Below are positions 17,648 through 25,440 of a stretch of 35,792 bases of DNA, piece after piece. The stretch's first letter is position 1. Every line of letters begins with the position of its first letter. Both the position numbers and the translations under genes were made by a program. The stretch is from Oscillospiraceae bacterium (GTDB taxonomy: Bacteria; Bacillota; Clostridia; Oscillospirales; Ruminococcaceae), in assembly GCA_009780025.1 (NCBI GenBank), contig WRAV01000023.1, forward strand, positions 1 to 35,792. The letters are read 5' to 3'. The notes beneath the pieces are model-generated. The model was not told the DNA's origin. It did no database searches and saw only the letters and a list, made by a program, of their open reading frames with translations.

Positions 17648-17947
17648 ATTCTCTACCCCTTTTCCTGAATGTGAAACTTTGGCATATGCAGCGACATTGT
17701 ATCATGTAAAACCATGAACATCGCCGTAAGTTCGCGGGCCAGGCAAATGTGGCCCTACAGCAAATTCCAGTGTAATCCGCCGCGCCGGGCGGCGCCTATT
17801 CCTTCTGTTGCTGTGATAGGCGATTCCCCTCTGGGAGAGGGGCTTAGGGGCTGCTCTTTCTGAAACTTACCCCAGCCTCCCTCCTAGAGGGAGGTGGCAC
17901 GTAGCGCCGGAGGGAGTGCACTTTGCGTTCGCATAAATCCAAGCAAC
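17648..17947. repeat. Repeat-filled spacer between pheS and pheT
   Basis: This is 300 bases without a gene. It contains GGGCCA/TGGCCC (17736-17755) followed by CTACA, a GC-rich hairpin near 17779-17795, CGCCTAT/ATAGGCG arms around 17797-17823, and a unit running from CCCCTCTGGGAGAGG to GGAGGTGGCACGTAGCGCC and GGAGGGAG (about 17826-17915). The last resembles an intergenic repeat widespread in gut Clostridia, from memory. No promoter for pheT is evident here. Confidence 0.6.
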
Positions 17948-18964
17948 CTAAAACTGCCCAATCATCCTCAAGTCGTTATCATAAAGTATCTGAATATTCC
18001 CAATGCCATATTTTAGCATGGCCATCCTCTCGAGCCCCGCTCCGAATGCCATCCCTGAATAGACATCCGGGTCGATTCCGCAGCCGGCCAGCACCTTGCG
18101 GTTAACCACGCCGGCGCCCAAAATCTCAATCCAGCCGGTGCCTTTACAGAGGCCGCAACCCTTGCCCGAGCAGACAAAGCAGCTCACGTCCACCTCGACG
18201 CTGGGCTCGGTGAACGGGAAGTATGACGGGCGGAAGCGCACATCAACGTCCGGCTCAAATAGGGTCTTGGCAAGTGTGGTCAGCAGTCCCAACAGGTCGC
18301 AAAGGTTTATGCCTTTATCCACCACCAGACCCTCGATTTGATGGAACATGGGTGAGTGTGAGGCATCGTCGTCCCTGCGGAAAACTCGGCCGGGCACAAC
18401 TACTTTAATGGGTGGCTTCTGATTTTCCATCGTGCGTATCTGCCCCGGGGAAGTGTGGGGGCGCAGCGCAACGTCCTCGCTGATATAAAATGTATCCTGC
18501 CTGTCCCGGGAGGGGTGGTTTGGCGGCACGTTCAGCGCGGTGAAGCAGTAGTTGACCAGCTCTACCTCCGGGCTCTCGACCACTTCGAAGCCAAGCCCCG
18601 CAAACACACGGCAAAGCTCAGCACGCACAAGGTTTATCGGGTGTGAGCCGCCCATCTCGCGCCCGGTACCCGGCAGGGTGACATCGATCGCCTCCTGCTT
18701 GTACCTCCGGGTGAGCTCCCATTGGGCAAGGCTGCTTTCTTTGATCCCCAGCTGCTCGGTGGCCCAGTCGCGCAGCTCGTTTATAAGCTGTCCGGCCGCC
18801 GGACGCTCCTCTTTGCTCAGCTTGCCAAGCCCCTGCATAAGCACGGAAATTTCGCCCTTCTTGCCAAGAAAGCGCCCATGTACCGCGCTTAGCTCGGTAG
18901 TGTCCTGGGCCTCCGCAATCTGGCCCGCTATCTGTGCCTTTAGCTGCTCGATTAGTTGTTGCAT
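17948..18964 (-). CDS. pheS: Phenylalanyl-tRNA synthetase alpha subunit
   Basis: This 338-residue class II catalytic subunit attaches phenylalanine to tRNA-Phe together with PheT. Visible are an N-terminal coiled-coil arm (about 1-85, ending near NELRDWATEQLG), a motif-1 region, motif 2 with FRRDDDASHSPMFHQIEG, the phenylalanine-pocket segment RFRPSYFPFTEPSVEVD, and motif 3 GAGLERMAMLKYGI at the C-terminus. The frame is open to 19057, but the extension runs through a palindromic repeat and is not homologous, so ATG 18964 is used; GGGGGG lies just upstream. A promoter at 19084-19113 serves it. No T-box (AGGGTGG...) was found. Confidence 0.96.
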   Translation of the reverse strand: MQQLIEQLKAQIAGQIAEAQDTTELSAVHGRFLGKKGEISVLMQGLGKLSKEERPAAGQLINELRDWATEQLGIKESSLAQWELTRRYKQEAIDVTLPGTGREMGGSHPINLVRAELCRVFAGLGFEVVESPEVELVNYCFTALNVPPNHPSRDRQDTFYISEDVALRPHTSPGQIRTMENQKPPIKVVVPGRVFRRDDDASHSPMFHQIEGLVVDKGINLCDLLGLLTTLAKTLFEPDVDVRFRPSYFPFTEPSVEVDVSCFVCSGKGCGLCKGTGWIEILGAGVVNRKVLAGCGIDPDVYSGMAFGAGLERMAMLKYGIGNIQILYDNDLRMIGQF

Positions 18965-19013
18965 ATAGTTGCCCCCCATATGGTGGTATCCGCTGCTACG
19001 GAATGGTTCCGTT

Positions 19014-19068
19014 TGTAGGGGCGCTAGCGCCCACAAGCTTTGCGGATGTATTGGCAATTGCCCCTACA
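19014..19068. repeat. Palindromic element with perfect TGTAGGGGC/GCCCCTACA ends
   Basis: TGTAGGGGC (19014-19022) and GCCCCTACA (19060-19068) are perfect 9-bp terminal inverted repeats, with inner hairpin GGGCGCTAGCGCCC. The element lies in the pheS leader, so it would be transcribed into the mRNA 5' end. Confidence 0.7.
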
Positions 19069-19083
19069 TCTGCCAGTTTGTCC

Positions 19084-19113
19084 ATTTTACCCCGCAACCA
19101 CGGCAGTTGTCAA
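19084..19113 (-). promoter_or_regulatory. Promoter of pheS overlapping the ptsI stop codon
   Basis: On the minus strand, TTGACA (19108-19113), 18-base spacer, TAAAAT (19084-19089). The TGA within TTGACA is the ptsI stop codon, repeating the arrangement at cysS/tRNA-Cys. Confidence 0.7.
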
Positions 19114-20750
19114 TCATTTATAAAAATCCCCCGGATTTTTTTACACAGCGCAGATACCCTGTGCGGCGCCACCGAAAGCTCCCGCACCCCCATCCGCAGC
19201 AGCTGCCGGGTGAAGTCGATGTTCCCGGCCAACTCTCCGCAAAGGCTTATGGGAATGCCCGCGGCCACCGCACTTTGGCAGGCCAGTTCGATCAGCCGCA
19301 GCACCGCCGGGTGTGTCTGGTCGTAGTACCGAACCACCCTGCCGCTCTGCCGGTCGGCGGCCAAAGCGTACTGGGTAAGGTCGTTGCTGCCAATGCTGAA
19401 AAAATCGGCGATGGCCGCAAGTTCGCCGCTGATTAGCGCTGCCGCAGGGGTCTCTATCATTATACCCAGCTGTACGCCTTCATTAAAAGGGAGACCCCGC
19501 TCCCACAGCTCCTGCCGAGCCCGGGCTGCGTGGCTTAGCAGCTCCCGGGCCTCCCAGAGCGCGCTCACCATCGGGAATAGTATGGCAACGTTGCCAAAAG
19601 CCGATGCGCGGTAAAGCGCTCGCAGCTGGGTGCGGAGCAGCTCCGGGTGCTCAAGACTGATCCGCCCGCCCCGCAACCCCAGGGCCGGATTCTCTTCCCA
19701 CGGCAAGGGAAGATAGGCCGCAGGCTTGTCCCCACCTAGGTCAAGAGTACGCACGCAAACCCGCTTGCCACTCATATTTTCTACAATTTGTCGGTATGCA
19801 TCCAACTGTTCGTCTTCGCTGGGGTAGATGGTTGCGCCAAAAAACAACAGCTCACTGCGCAGGAGCCCGACTCCGTCCGCACCTTGCCGCAGGGCGTGGG
19901 CTGCTTCCTCCACACCGCCTATGCTCGCAGTGACGGCCACAGATACACCGTCAAGTGTAACGCAGGACGTAGCAGCCTTGAGCACAGGACGCCCAGATGC
20001 GCTATTTAGCCGAGCAAATATCGCAGTTATAGATTTGTCCGGCCGGATATATACTTTGCCGGCGTTGCCGTCCACAATGGCTGGCACACCGTCCAGCTCG
20101 CGAGTTAGGCCGCTGCCCACCCCGAACACCGCAGGAACGCCGATTGCTCTTGCCAGCACCGCCGTGTGCGAGTGCTCTGCGCCCTCGGCCAGCACAATTG
20201 CCAGCAGCTTGGTTTTGTCAAGGGCAGCAAGGTGGCTGGGCAGCAGCTGCTCCGCCGCCAATATAAACGGATACTCGGGCAGCTTTGGGCTGTCGGCAGT
20301 CCCATCAAGTATGTCTATTACCCGACGGGCGGCGTCCCAAACGTCGTCAGCCCGCTGCCGGATATGCTCGCTCCCTGAGCTCTCGAGCAGCCCGGCCAAC
20401 CGGCGGGCAGTCAACTCAACCGCCCGTGTGGCGCTTGCACCATCCGCCGCGATAAAATCTCGGGCAGTGTCGGCGAAGTCCGCATCCTCGAGCATCAGCC
20501 GGTGGATTTCAAGTACCTGGGCTTGTTTTGGGCCAAGCTCAACCATTGACCGGCGGGCAAGCTCGCACAGCTGGGTTATTGCCTGGGCGCGTGCCTGCTC
20601 GAGCCGGCGGGTTTCGGACTGTACGGTCAGCTCCATGCCAGGTACCGAACTTCTGTTGGCGCTCGGATACGCGCTCTGCGCAGGCCGGTAAAAATGCACC
20701 GACCCGCAGGCTGAGCCGGTCTGTACGCTCTTGCCGTGTAGGATAAGCAT
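19110..20750 (-). CDS. ptsI: Phosphoenolpyruvate-protein phosphotransferase (PTS enzyme I)
   Basis: This 546-residue cytosolic enzyme transfers phosphate from PEP to HPr. The HPr-binding helical domain is followed by the swivelling domain with phospho-histidine H195 in GAEHSHTAVLARAIG (the usual form is GGxTSHTAI). The PEP-binding barrel contains GVGLLRSELLF, VRTLDLGGDKPAAYLP, GIMIETPAA, GSNDLTQYALAADR and the catalytic cysteine in ISLCGELAG. It is about 25 residues shorter than the E. coli enzyme, mostly at the ends. ATG 20750 is chosen over the longer frame because AAGGAGG sits seven bases upstream. No HPr or permease gene is adjacent. It is divergent from the flavodiiron gene. Confidence 0.9.
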   Translation of the reverse strand: MLILHGKSVQTGSACGSVHFYRPAQSAYPSANRSSVPGMELTVQSETRRLEQARAQAITQLCELARRSMVELGPKQAQVLEIHRLMLEDADFADTARDFIAADGASATRAVELTARRLAGLLESSGSEHIRQRADDVWDAARRVIDILDGTADSPKLPEYPFILAAEQLLPSHLAALDKTKLLAIVLAEGAEHSHTAVLARAIGVPAVFGVGSGLTRELDGVPAIVDGNAGKVYIRPDKSITAIFARLNSASGRPVLKAATSCVTLDGVSVAVTASIGGVEEAAHALRQGADGVGLLRSELLFFGATIYPSEDEQLDAYRQIVENMSGKRVCVRTLDLGGDKPAAYLPLPWEENPALGLRGGRISLEHPELLRTQLRALYRASAFGNVAILFPMVSALWEARELLSHAARARQELWERGLPFNEGVQLGIMIETPAAALISGELAAIADFFSIGSNDLTQYALAADRQSGRVVRYYDQTHPAVLRLIELACQSAVAAGIPISLCGELAGNIDFTRQLLRMGVRELSVAPHRVSALCKKIRGIFIND

Positions 20751-20829
20751 GTCGCAGCCTCCTTGACAGTCTGTAGCAGCGCATCTTGTGCATCTGACGA
20801 GGTTCCAGGTAACTGAGTAACCTATCCCC

Positions 20830-20858
20830 AGTATAAGCAAAACCATGCGTATTTTCAA
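20830..20858 (-). promoter_or_regulatory. ptsI promoter
   Basis: On the minus strand, TTGAAA (20853-20858), 17 bases, TATACT (20830-20835). Its -35 is only 14 bases from the -35 of the divergent flavodiiron promoter, so the two polymerases could interfere. Confidence 0.75.
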
Positions 20859-20872
20859 GACCACAAAAATGT

Positions 20873-20902
20873 TTGACCGCCCCTGTCGATTCGTGGTACA
20901 AT
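20873..20902 (+). promoter_or_regulatory. Extended -10 promoter of the flavodiiron gene
   Basis: TTGACC (20873-20878), 18 bases, TACAAT (20897-20902) preceded by TGG (extended -10). The spacer contains CCTGTCGAT, also present in the promoter at 22214. Confidence 0.75.
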
Positions 20903-20983
20903 GCCCAAGTTAGGACACAGTATTATATCCAGCGGTGCCTCTATATCGGGGCCGCGAGTCATACTATACAAGGAGGCAAGCTC

Positions 20984-22195
20984 ATGCACTGCACAAGAAA
21001 AGTTACAAACAACCTAATTTGGGTAGGCGCGAACGACCGGCGGCTGGCCATGTTTGAGGGCGTGTACTCCGTCCCGGGTGGGGTTTCGTACAACTCCTAC
21101 CTTTTGCTCGACCAGAAAACCGTGCTCTTCGACACCGTGGACAAGGCCGTGCAGCATCGGTTTTTGGAAAACGTAGCCCACGGGCTGGGCGGCAGAGATC
21201 TAGACTACCTGGTCGTGCAGCATATGGAGCCCGACCACTCGGCCGGTATAAAGGAGATTCTCGACTTATACCCAGGCGTTAAGATTGTCTGCAACGCCAA
21301 GACCCTTGCGATGATTAAACAGTTCCACGACTTTGAGGTCGACTCCCGCGTGCATGTTGTCAAGGAAAACGATACGCTGGAAGCCGGCAAACACCGCCTT
21401 GAATTCTTCATGGCGCCGATGGTGCACTGGCCGGAAGTTATGGTAACTTACGACCACACCGACAAGATACTCTTTTCCGCCGACGCCTTTGGGTGCTTTG
21501 GGGCGCTAAACGGTGCGCTCTTCGCCGACGAGGTAGCTTTTGAGAGAGACTACATGGACGAGACCCGGCGCTACTACACCAACATTGTTGGCAAGTACGG
21601 CCCCCAAACAGCGGCTCTGCTGGGCAAAGCATCTGGGCTGGACATTAAAATGATCTGCCCGCTGCACGGCTTTGTCTGGCGAGAAAACCTTGGGGACATC
21701 ATCTCGAAGCACGTCCTCTGGAGCAGCTATCAGCCCGAAGACCAGGGCGTGATGATTGCCTACGCGTCTATTTACGGCAACACCGAAAACGCGGCGGAAA
21801 TTCTGGCCTGCAGGCTGCGGGATAGAGGCATCAAGACCCAGATGTTCGACGTCTCGGTCACACCGGCGTCCGAGATAGTGTCGGCGGCCTTCCGGTGGAG
21901 CCACCTTGTTTTTGCCTCCACGACCTATAACAACGGCATCTTCGTGACCATGGAGGCCATGCTAAGTGACCTTGTGGCACACAACATACAAAGCCGCACC
22001 GTTGCCATAATCGAGAACGGGTCGTGGGCAGCCACCAGCGGCGGACATATCCGCGCCATGCTAGAAAAGTGCAAAAACATGAATATTCTCGAGGGTATGC
22101 TCAGCGTAAAGTCCAGCGTAAAGGCCGCCCAGCTGGCGGAAATAGGCGCGATGGTAGAGGCGATAGCGGCCACATTCCCGGGCGGCGCGCGGTAA
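20984..22195 (+). CDS. Flavodiiron protein (FprA-type, NO or O2 reductase)
   Basis: This 403-residue cytosolic enzyme of anaerobes reduces O2 to water or NO to N2O. The N-terminal metallo-beta-lactamase-like domain carries the diiron ligands HMEPDH (H-x-E-x-D-H), a histidine in VHWPEVM, the aspartate in SADAFG and the histidine in CPLHGFVW. The C-terminal flavodoxin domain starts near residue 255 and binds FMN with YASIYGNTENAAE. Length is typical of the two-domain class A form, so electrons must come from a separate rubredoxin or similar. The longer frame is rejected because AAGGAGG lies seven bases before ATG 20984. It implies an anaerobe facing oxygen or NO stress. Confidence 0.93.
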   Translation: MHCTRKVTNNLIWVGANDRRLAMFEGVYSVPGGVSYNSYLLLDQKTVLFDTVDKAVQHRFLENVAHGLGGRDLDYLVVQHMEPDHSAGIKEILDLYPGVKIVCNAKTLAMIKQFHDFEVDSRVHVVKENDTLEAGKHRLEFFMAPMVHWPEVMVTYDHTDKILFSADAFGCFGALNGALFADEVAFERDYMDETRRYYTNIVGKYGPQTAALLGKASGLDIKMICPLHGFVWRENLGDIISKHVLWSSYQPEDQGVMIAYASIYGNTENAAEILACRLRDRGIKTQMFDVSVTPASEIVSAAFRWSHLVFASTTYNNGIFVTMEAMLSDLVAHNIQSRTVAIIENGSWAATSGGHIRAMLEKCKNMNILEGMLSVKSSVKAAQLAEIGAMVEAIAATFPGGAR

Positions 22196-22213
22196 CCCGG
22201 CGGCAATTGCCAT

Positions 22214-22270
22214 TTGACGATACCTGTCGATACATGGTACAATGCTCACGGTAGAACGTGGGCATTGTAC
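22214..22270 (+). promoter_or_regulatory. Promoter with inverted repeat at the start site, upstream of the 36-codon gene
   Basis: TTGACG (22214-22219), 18 bases, TACAAT (22238-22243) with TGG extended -10. GTACAATGC (22237-22245) and GCATTGTAC (22262-22270) are perfect inverted 9-mers flanking the predicted start, a possible operator. Block 22223-22247 matches 20882-20906 at 22 of 25 positions. Confidence 0.65.
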
Positions 22271-22296
22271 TTTATGCGCAGAAAGGGTGTCGCGCT

Positions 22297-22407
22297 GTGA
22301 ACTTCGGTCCCGGGCGGCCAAAGCCTCCGGTTTGGCGAATTTTGCTCTACATGGTGCTGGCCACTACGGCGATGATTTTGTTTGGAGTGCTGCGGGCGCA
22401 GTTTTAA
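22297..22407 (+). CDS. 36-residue single-pass membrane peptide
   Basis: A GTG-started frame of 36 codons encodes a proline-rich basic N-terminus (NFGPGRPKPPVWR) followed by one hydrophobic helix of about 17 residues (ILLYMVLATTAMILFG) and a short VLRAQF tail, giving a probable N-in single-pass topology. GAAAGGG lies about nine bases upstream. A clear promoter precedes it and purA follows by 98 bases with a possible separate promoter. No family is recognised. It could be a regulatory or stress peptide. Confidence rests on promoter, ribosome site and a membrane-helix pattern unlikely to occur by chance. Confidence 0.6.
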   Translation: MNFGPGRPKPPVWRILLYMVLATTAMILFGVLRAQF

Positions 22408-22413
22408 GGATAT

Positions 22414-22441
22414 TTGACATTTAGCAAATATATGGTACGCC
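22414..22441 (+). promoter_or_regulatory. Possible purA promoter
   Basis: A perfect -35 TTGACA (22414-22419) is followed after 16 bases by TACGCC (22436-22441), a poor -10 rescued only by the preceding TGG. A low-confidence call; purA could also be read from the promoter at 22214. Confidence 0.35.
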
Positions 22442-22505
22442 TTGTAAGCGCATGCCGTATAGGAAGTTCAGATTTACTTGTTAACAGATAAAAGGAGGGC
22501 TCGAC

Positions 22506-23780
22506 ATGCCGGCTAAAGTTGTAGTTGGTGTTCAGTGGGGGGATGAGGGCAAGGGCAAGGTTATCGACATACTTGCCAGCCGCTCGGATGTGGTTGTGCG
22601 CTCACAGGGCGGTAACAACGCCGGCCACACTATCAGCCACCAGGGCGAGACCTACAAGCTGGCCCTGCTGCCCTCGGGGGTGCTTTACCCCAAGGTTGAT
22701 TGTTATATCGGCTGTGGTGTGGTTATAAACCCAGCCACTTTGCTTGGCGAAATCGATGCTATCACCGCGCGGGGGGTCTCCTGCGACCGGCTGAGGATTG
22801 ACCCCAGGGCCCATGTCGTCATGCCTTGGCATATCACCCTTGACGGGCTTAGCGAGGACGGCCTTGGCAAAGATAAGATCGGCACCACTCGCCGGGGCAT
22901 CGGACCCTGCTATATGGATAAAGCGGAGCGTGTCGGCCTGCGTATGCACGAGCTATGCGACCCCACCCTTCTCAGGCAGAAGATACAGGCGGTGGGCACA
23001 CGCAAAAACCAGCTGCTAAGCGACTTCTATGGTTGCCAGCCCCTTGACCTGTGGGAAATTACCGCCGAATTTGAGGAGTACGGCAAACGGCTGCGCCCCT
23101 ACCTCAGCGATGTTTCCGACCTTACCTGGCAGGCGCTGCAGGACGGCAAGAATGTGTTGTTTGAGGGCGCCCAGGGTACCCTGCTCGACCTTGACTTGGG
23201 CACTTATCCCTACGTGACCAGCTCCAACCCGGTCTCGGGCGGGGTCTGCGTGGGCACTGGCATTGGCCCCACCGCAATAAATGAAGTGCTGGGCGTGGCA
23301 AAGGCCTACACGACCCGTGTCGGCGGCGGACCTTTCCCCACCGAGCTCTTCGATGAAGTCGGCAACACTATTCGCGATGTTGGACACGAGTACGGCACTA
23401 ATACCGGCCGCCCGCGCAGGGTGGGTTGGTTCGATGCGGTAATCGCCCGATACGGGGTACGTGTCAACGGCCTGACCGGTCTTATTGTCAACAAGCTGGA
23501 TACTCTAAGCGGTATCTCTACCCTAAAGGTATGCACCGCCTACGAGACCCAGGATGGGCAGCGGCTGACCAGCTTCCCGGCAGCTATCGAGCAACTGGAA
23601 CTCTGCCGCCCAGTCTACGCCGAGCTGCCAGGCTTTAGTGAGGACATCTCCGGCTGCCGCACCTTTGCGGAACTGCCACGCGCTTGCCGGGAATACATCG
23701 CTTTCCTGGAAGAGACCGCAGGCTGCCCGATAGTAATGGTCGGGGTGGGTCCGGGCCGCGAGCAGATGTGCGTTAAATAG
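22506..23780 (+). CDS. purA: Adenylosuccinate synthetase
   Basis: This 424-residue enzyme joins IMP and aspartate with GTP to form adenylosuccinate, the first committed step to AMP. Visible are the P-loop-like WGDEGKGK (G12-K18), catalytic aspartate D13 and H41 in NAGHT, the IGTTRRGIGPCYMDK IMP-binding loop, FEGAQGTLLDLDLGTYPYVTSS, the TRVGGGPFPTE loop and the C-terminal GVGPGREQ. Length is standard. AGGAGG is nine bases from the ATG. It is followed by a strong hairpin shared with the convergent nitrilase gene. No purine riboswitch aptamer was recognised upstream. Confidence 0.98.
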   Translation: MPAKVVVGVQWGDEGKGKVIDILASRSDVVVRSQGGNNAGHTISHQGETYKLALLPSGVLYPKVDCYIGCGVVINPATLLGEIDAITARGVSCDRLRIDPRAHVVMPWHITLDGLSEDGLGKDKIGTTRRGIGPCYMDKAERVGLRMHELCDPTLLRQKIQAVGTRKNQLLSDFYGCQPLDLWEITAEFEEYGKRLRPYLSDVSDLTWQALQDGKNVLFEGAQGTLLDLDLGTYPYVTSSNPVSGGVCVGTGIGPTAINEVLGVAKAYTTRVGGGPFPTELFDEVGNTIRDVGHEYGTNTGRPRRVGWFDAVIARYGVRVNGLTGLIVNKLDTLSGISTLKVCTAYETQDGQRLTSFPAAIEQLELCRPVYAELPGFSEDISGCRTFAELPRACREYIAFLEETAGCPIVMVGVGPGREQMCVK

Positions 23781-23833
23781 GGAATTATGCCTACATTACC
23801 CCGTCTCTGACTAACCATCATACATTCATACAG

Positions 23834-23862
23834 AAAAAGCTCCCCGCCTCGGGGAGCTTTTT
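23834..23862. terminator. Bidirectional terminator between purA and the nitrilase-like gene
   Basis: A perfect 12-bp stem (AAAAAGCTCCCC at 23834-23845, GGGGAGCTTTTT at 23851-23862) has an A-run on one side and T-run on the other, so it works in both directions for two convergent genes. Confidence 0.9.
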
Positions 23863-23877
23863 GCGTATACCCATCCC

Positions 23878-24630
23878 TCACCCGATGAGCTCTTCCCGGT
23901 GAAGGTCGTAGAATTTTTGGCTCAGCGGCTTTGGTCGGCGCAGCTCCGCGAGCTTGTCCACGTTAAATCGTTGTGTCATAGGCTTTTTGAGGCTGGGCGG
24001 GCTGAGAAATCCGTCCCGTTGTTGAGTGAGCTGTGTCGGCGCGCTCACACAGCTAAACTGGTTGCTCACCGCAATTACGTAGCACCCGGCCAGCTGGGCG
24101 GCGTTCCAGGCGCCGGTAAGAACCATATGGCTGGCGTAGTCATCCTTGCCGATGGTCTGGGAGCAGACTATAATCTGCGCGCCCATGCCGGCGGCTATCC
24201 GGGCGACTTCGGGGCGGTAGACATCTGTATCTACGCAAAGGAATACGCCGCCGTGCTCAGTGGGGAAGACCTCAGCCGCTGTGGAGCGCTCGGCCTGCCT
24301 GTGAAAGACCGGGCCGTCGAATACCCCTCGTTGGGCGCCAACCACCTTGCCCTGCGGCGAGACCAGTCCCATGCACTGGTAGCCTAGCAAGATAAACCGC
24401 TCAGGGACAAGCCATGCCTCGTAGTGGGCGGCATACTTGCAGCATCGGCGCAGGTAATCTTTGGTGTGCTGCTCGGGTATTGGGTTTCCGCTTTCCCCGG
24501 CGAAGACGACGAAGTTGCTCTCCCAGGCAGGGGAGGTAAAAGGCTCGCCAATGCTCAGCGCGAGTTCGGTCATTGTGTTCACCACCTTTGCTATAGATGC
24601 CGCACGCTGGGCGGCACGCAAATTCAACAC
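23878..24630 (-). CDS. Nitrilase-superfamily (carbon-nitrogen hydrolase) protein, atypical
   Basis: This 250-residue protein has the nitrilase fold: an N-terminal helix (NLRAAQRAASIAKVVNTM), a strand with VVFAGESGNP in place of the usual VVFPE, the nucleophile region GGVFLCVDTDVYRPEVARI with the catalytic cysteine, and MGAQIIVCSQTIG. The catalytic lysine normally found in a YRK segment is not obvious: the matching stretch reads GVVDG-like GAQRGVFDGPVF. The first beta-strand also seems missing. Substrate unknown. GTG 24630 keeps the first helix; ATG 24573 with AAAGGTGG upstream is an equally possible start giving 231 residues. The gene is flanked upstream by palindromic repeats. Confidence 0.7.
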   Translation of the reverse strand: MLNLRAAQRAASIAKVVNTMTELALSIGEPFTSPAWESNFVVFAGESGNPIPEQHTKDYLRRCCKYAAHYEAWLVPERFILLGYQCMGLVSPQGKVVGAQRGVFDGPVFHRQAERSTAAEVFPTEHGGVFLCVDTDVYRPEVARIAAGMGAQIIVCSQTIGKDDYASHMVLTGAWNAAQLAGCYVIAVSNQFSCVSAPTQLTQQRDGFLSPPSLKKPMTQRFNVDKLAELRRPKPLSQKFYDLHREELIG

Positions 24631-24639
24631 CCACGCCTC

Positions 24640-24806
24640 GCCATAGAGGCACCTATCACGCAATAGGTGCAAGCACCCTATAGTGCGCGCCCTATAACAT
24701 CGTAGAGGCGGGCTTCCATGCCCGACCACCCACAACAGAATGCAAACGTTGGGTTGTGACGGTATGGCAGGGATGGAACCCTGCCCCTCAGCCTACCGAA
24801 TGCTTC
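24640..24806. repeat. Cluster of palindromes between pduL and the nitrilase-like gene
   Basis: Hairpin GCACCTAT/ATAGGTGC (about 24649-24670), then CGTAGAGGCGGGC/GCCC (24701-24724), then GGCAGGG/CCCTGCC (24766-24785). The last two match the repeat units at 306 and 25654. They have no T-run, so they are repeats, not clear terminators. Confidence 0.55.
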
Positions 24807-25382
24807 CTACTTAACAATCTCCGCGTAAACCTCGCCCACCACAAGGGCCGCCTGGGCCTCATCGGTGTCGATGTGCATTGCGGTGTTGAAGCTCTCGCTT
24901 ACCCGCACAACCACGTCGTCGAATATCAGCGAGCGCCCGTGGGTGTTTATCTTTGTCTTTACGACTTCCTTATCCTTTACTCCGAACTTGGCGGCGTCTT
25001 GGGGGGTGGTGTGTATGTGGCGCTTGGCGGCGATAAGCCCCTCTTTTAGCTCAACTTTGCCGGCGGGGCCAACTATGGTGCACCCGGACGAGCCCTCGAG
25101 CACACCGGATTCCCGCACAGGGACAGTAATGCCGAGGGCGCGCGCGTCGGTCAGGGAGACCTCTACCTGTGTCACCGGGCGCAACGGACCGAGCACAGAG
25201 ACACCTTTAATCGAGCTTTTGGGCCCGACTATCTCTACGCGCTCCTCGCAGACATACTGCCCCGGCTGGCTGAGCTCCCTGCGGTTGTGGAGCTGTGCGT
25301 CCGCACCGAACAGCGTCTCTAAATCCTGCTGGCACAGGTGCAGGTGCCGCGCCGAGACTTCTACTAGAATTTTGTCGCTCAT
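24807..25382 (-). CDS. pduL: Phosphate propanoyltransferase (PduL-type phosphotransacylase)
   Basis: This 191-residue zinc enzyme interconverts acyl-CoA and acyl-phosphate (propionyl or acetyl). The tandem PduL domains carry the metal-binding histidines in SARHLHL near residue 12 and AKRHIHTTP near 120, with MHIDTDEAQA near the C-terminus. AAGGAGG precedes ATG 25382 at good spacing. There is no long N-terminal encapsulation helix and no microcompartment shell gene nearby, so a free cytosolic role, possibly replacing Pta in acetate formation, is the more likely reading (inference). It has its own promoter. Confidence 0.92.
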   Translation of the reverse strand: MSDKILVEVSARHLHLCQQDLETLFGADAQLHNRRELSQPGQYVCEERVEIVGPKSSIKGVSVLGPLRPVTQVEVSLTDARALGITVPVRESGVLEGSSGCTIVGPAGKVELKEGLIAAKRHIHTTPQDAAKFGVKDKEVVKTKINTHGRSLIFDDVVVRVSESFNTAMHIDTDEAQAALVVGEVYAEIVK

Positions 25383-25411
25383 ATGTTAATCCTCCTTGTT
25401 TTTTCGACTTT

Positions 25412-25440
25412 ATTTTACCCTATGGCGTGGGAAAATGCAA
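25412..25440 (-). promoter_or_regulatory. pduL promoter
   Basis: On the minus strand, TTGCAT (25435-25440), 17 bases, TAAAAT (25412-25417), about 30 bases upstream of the start codon. Confidence 0.7.

Noticed and set aside
18965-19110. T-box leader for pheS
   Set aside because: No AGGGTGG-type T-box sequence or specifier stem; the space holds a promoter and a palindromic element.
24807-25382. Bacterial microcompartment locus around pduL
   Set aside because: No shell proteins, diol dehydratase or aldehyde dehydrogenase genes are in the window.
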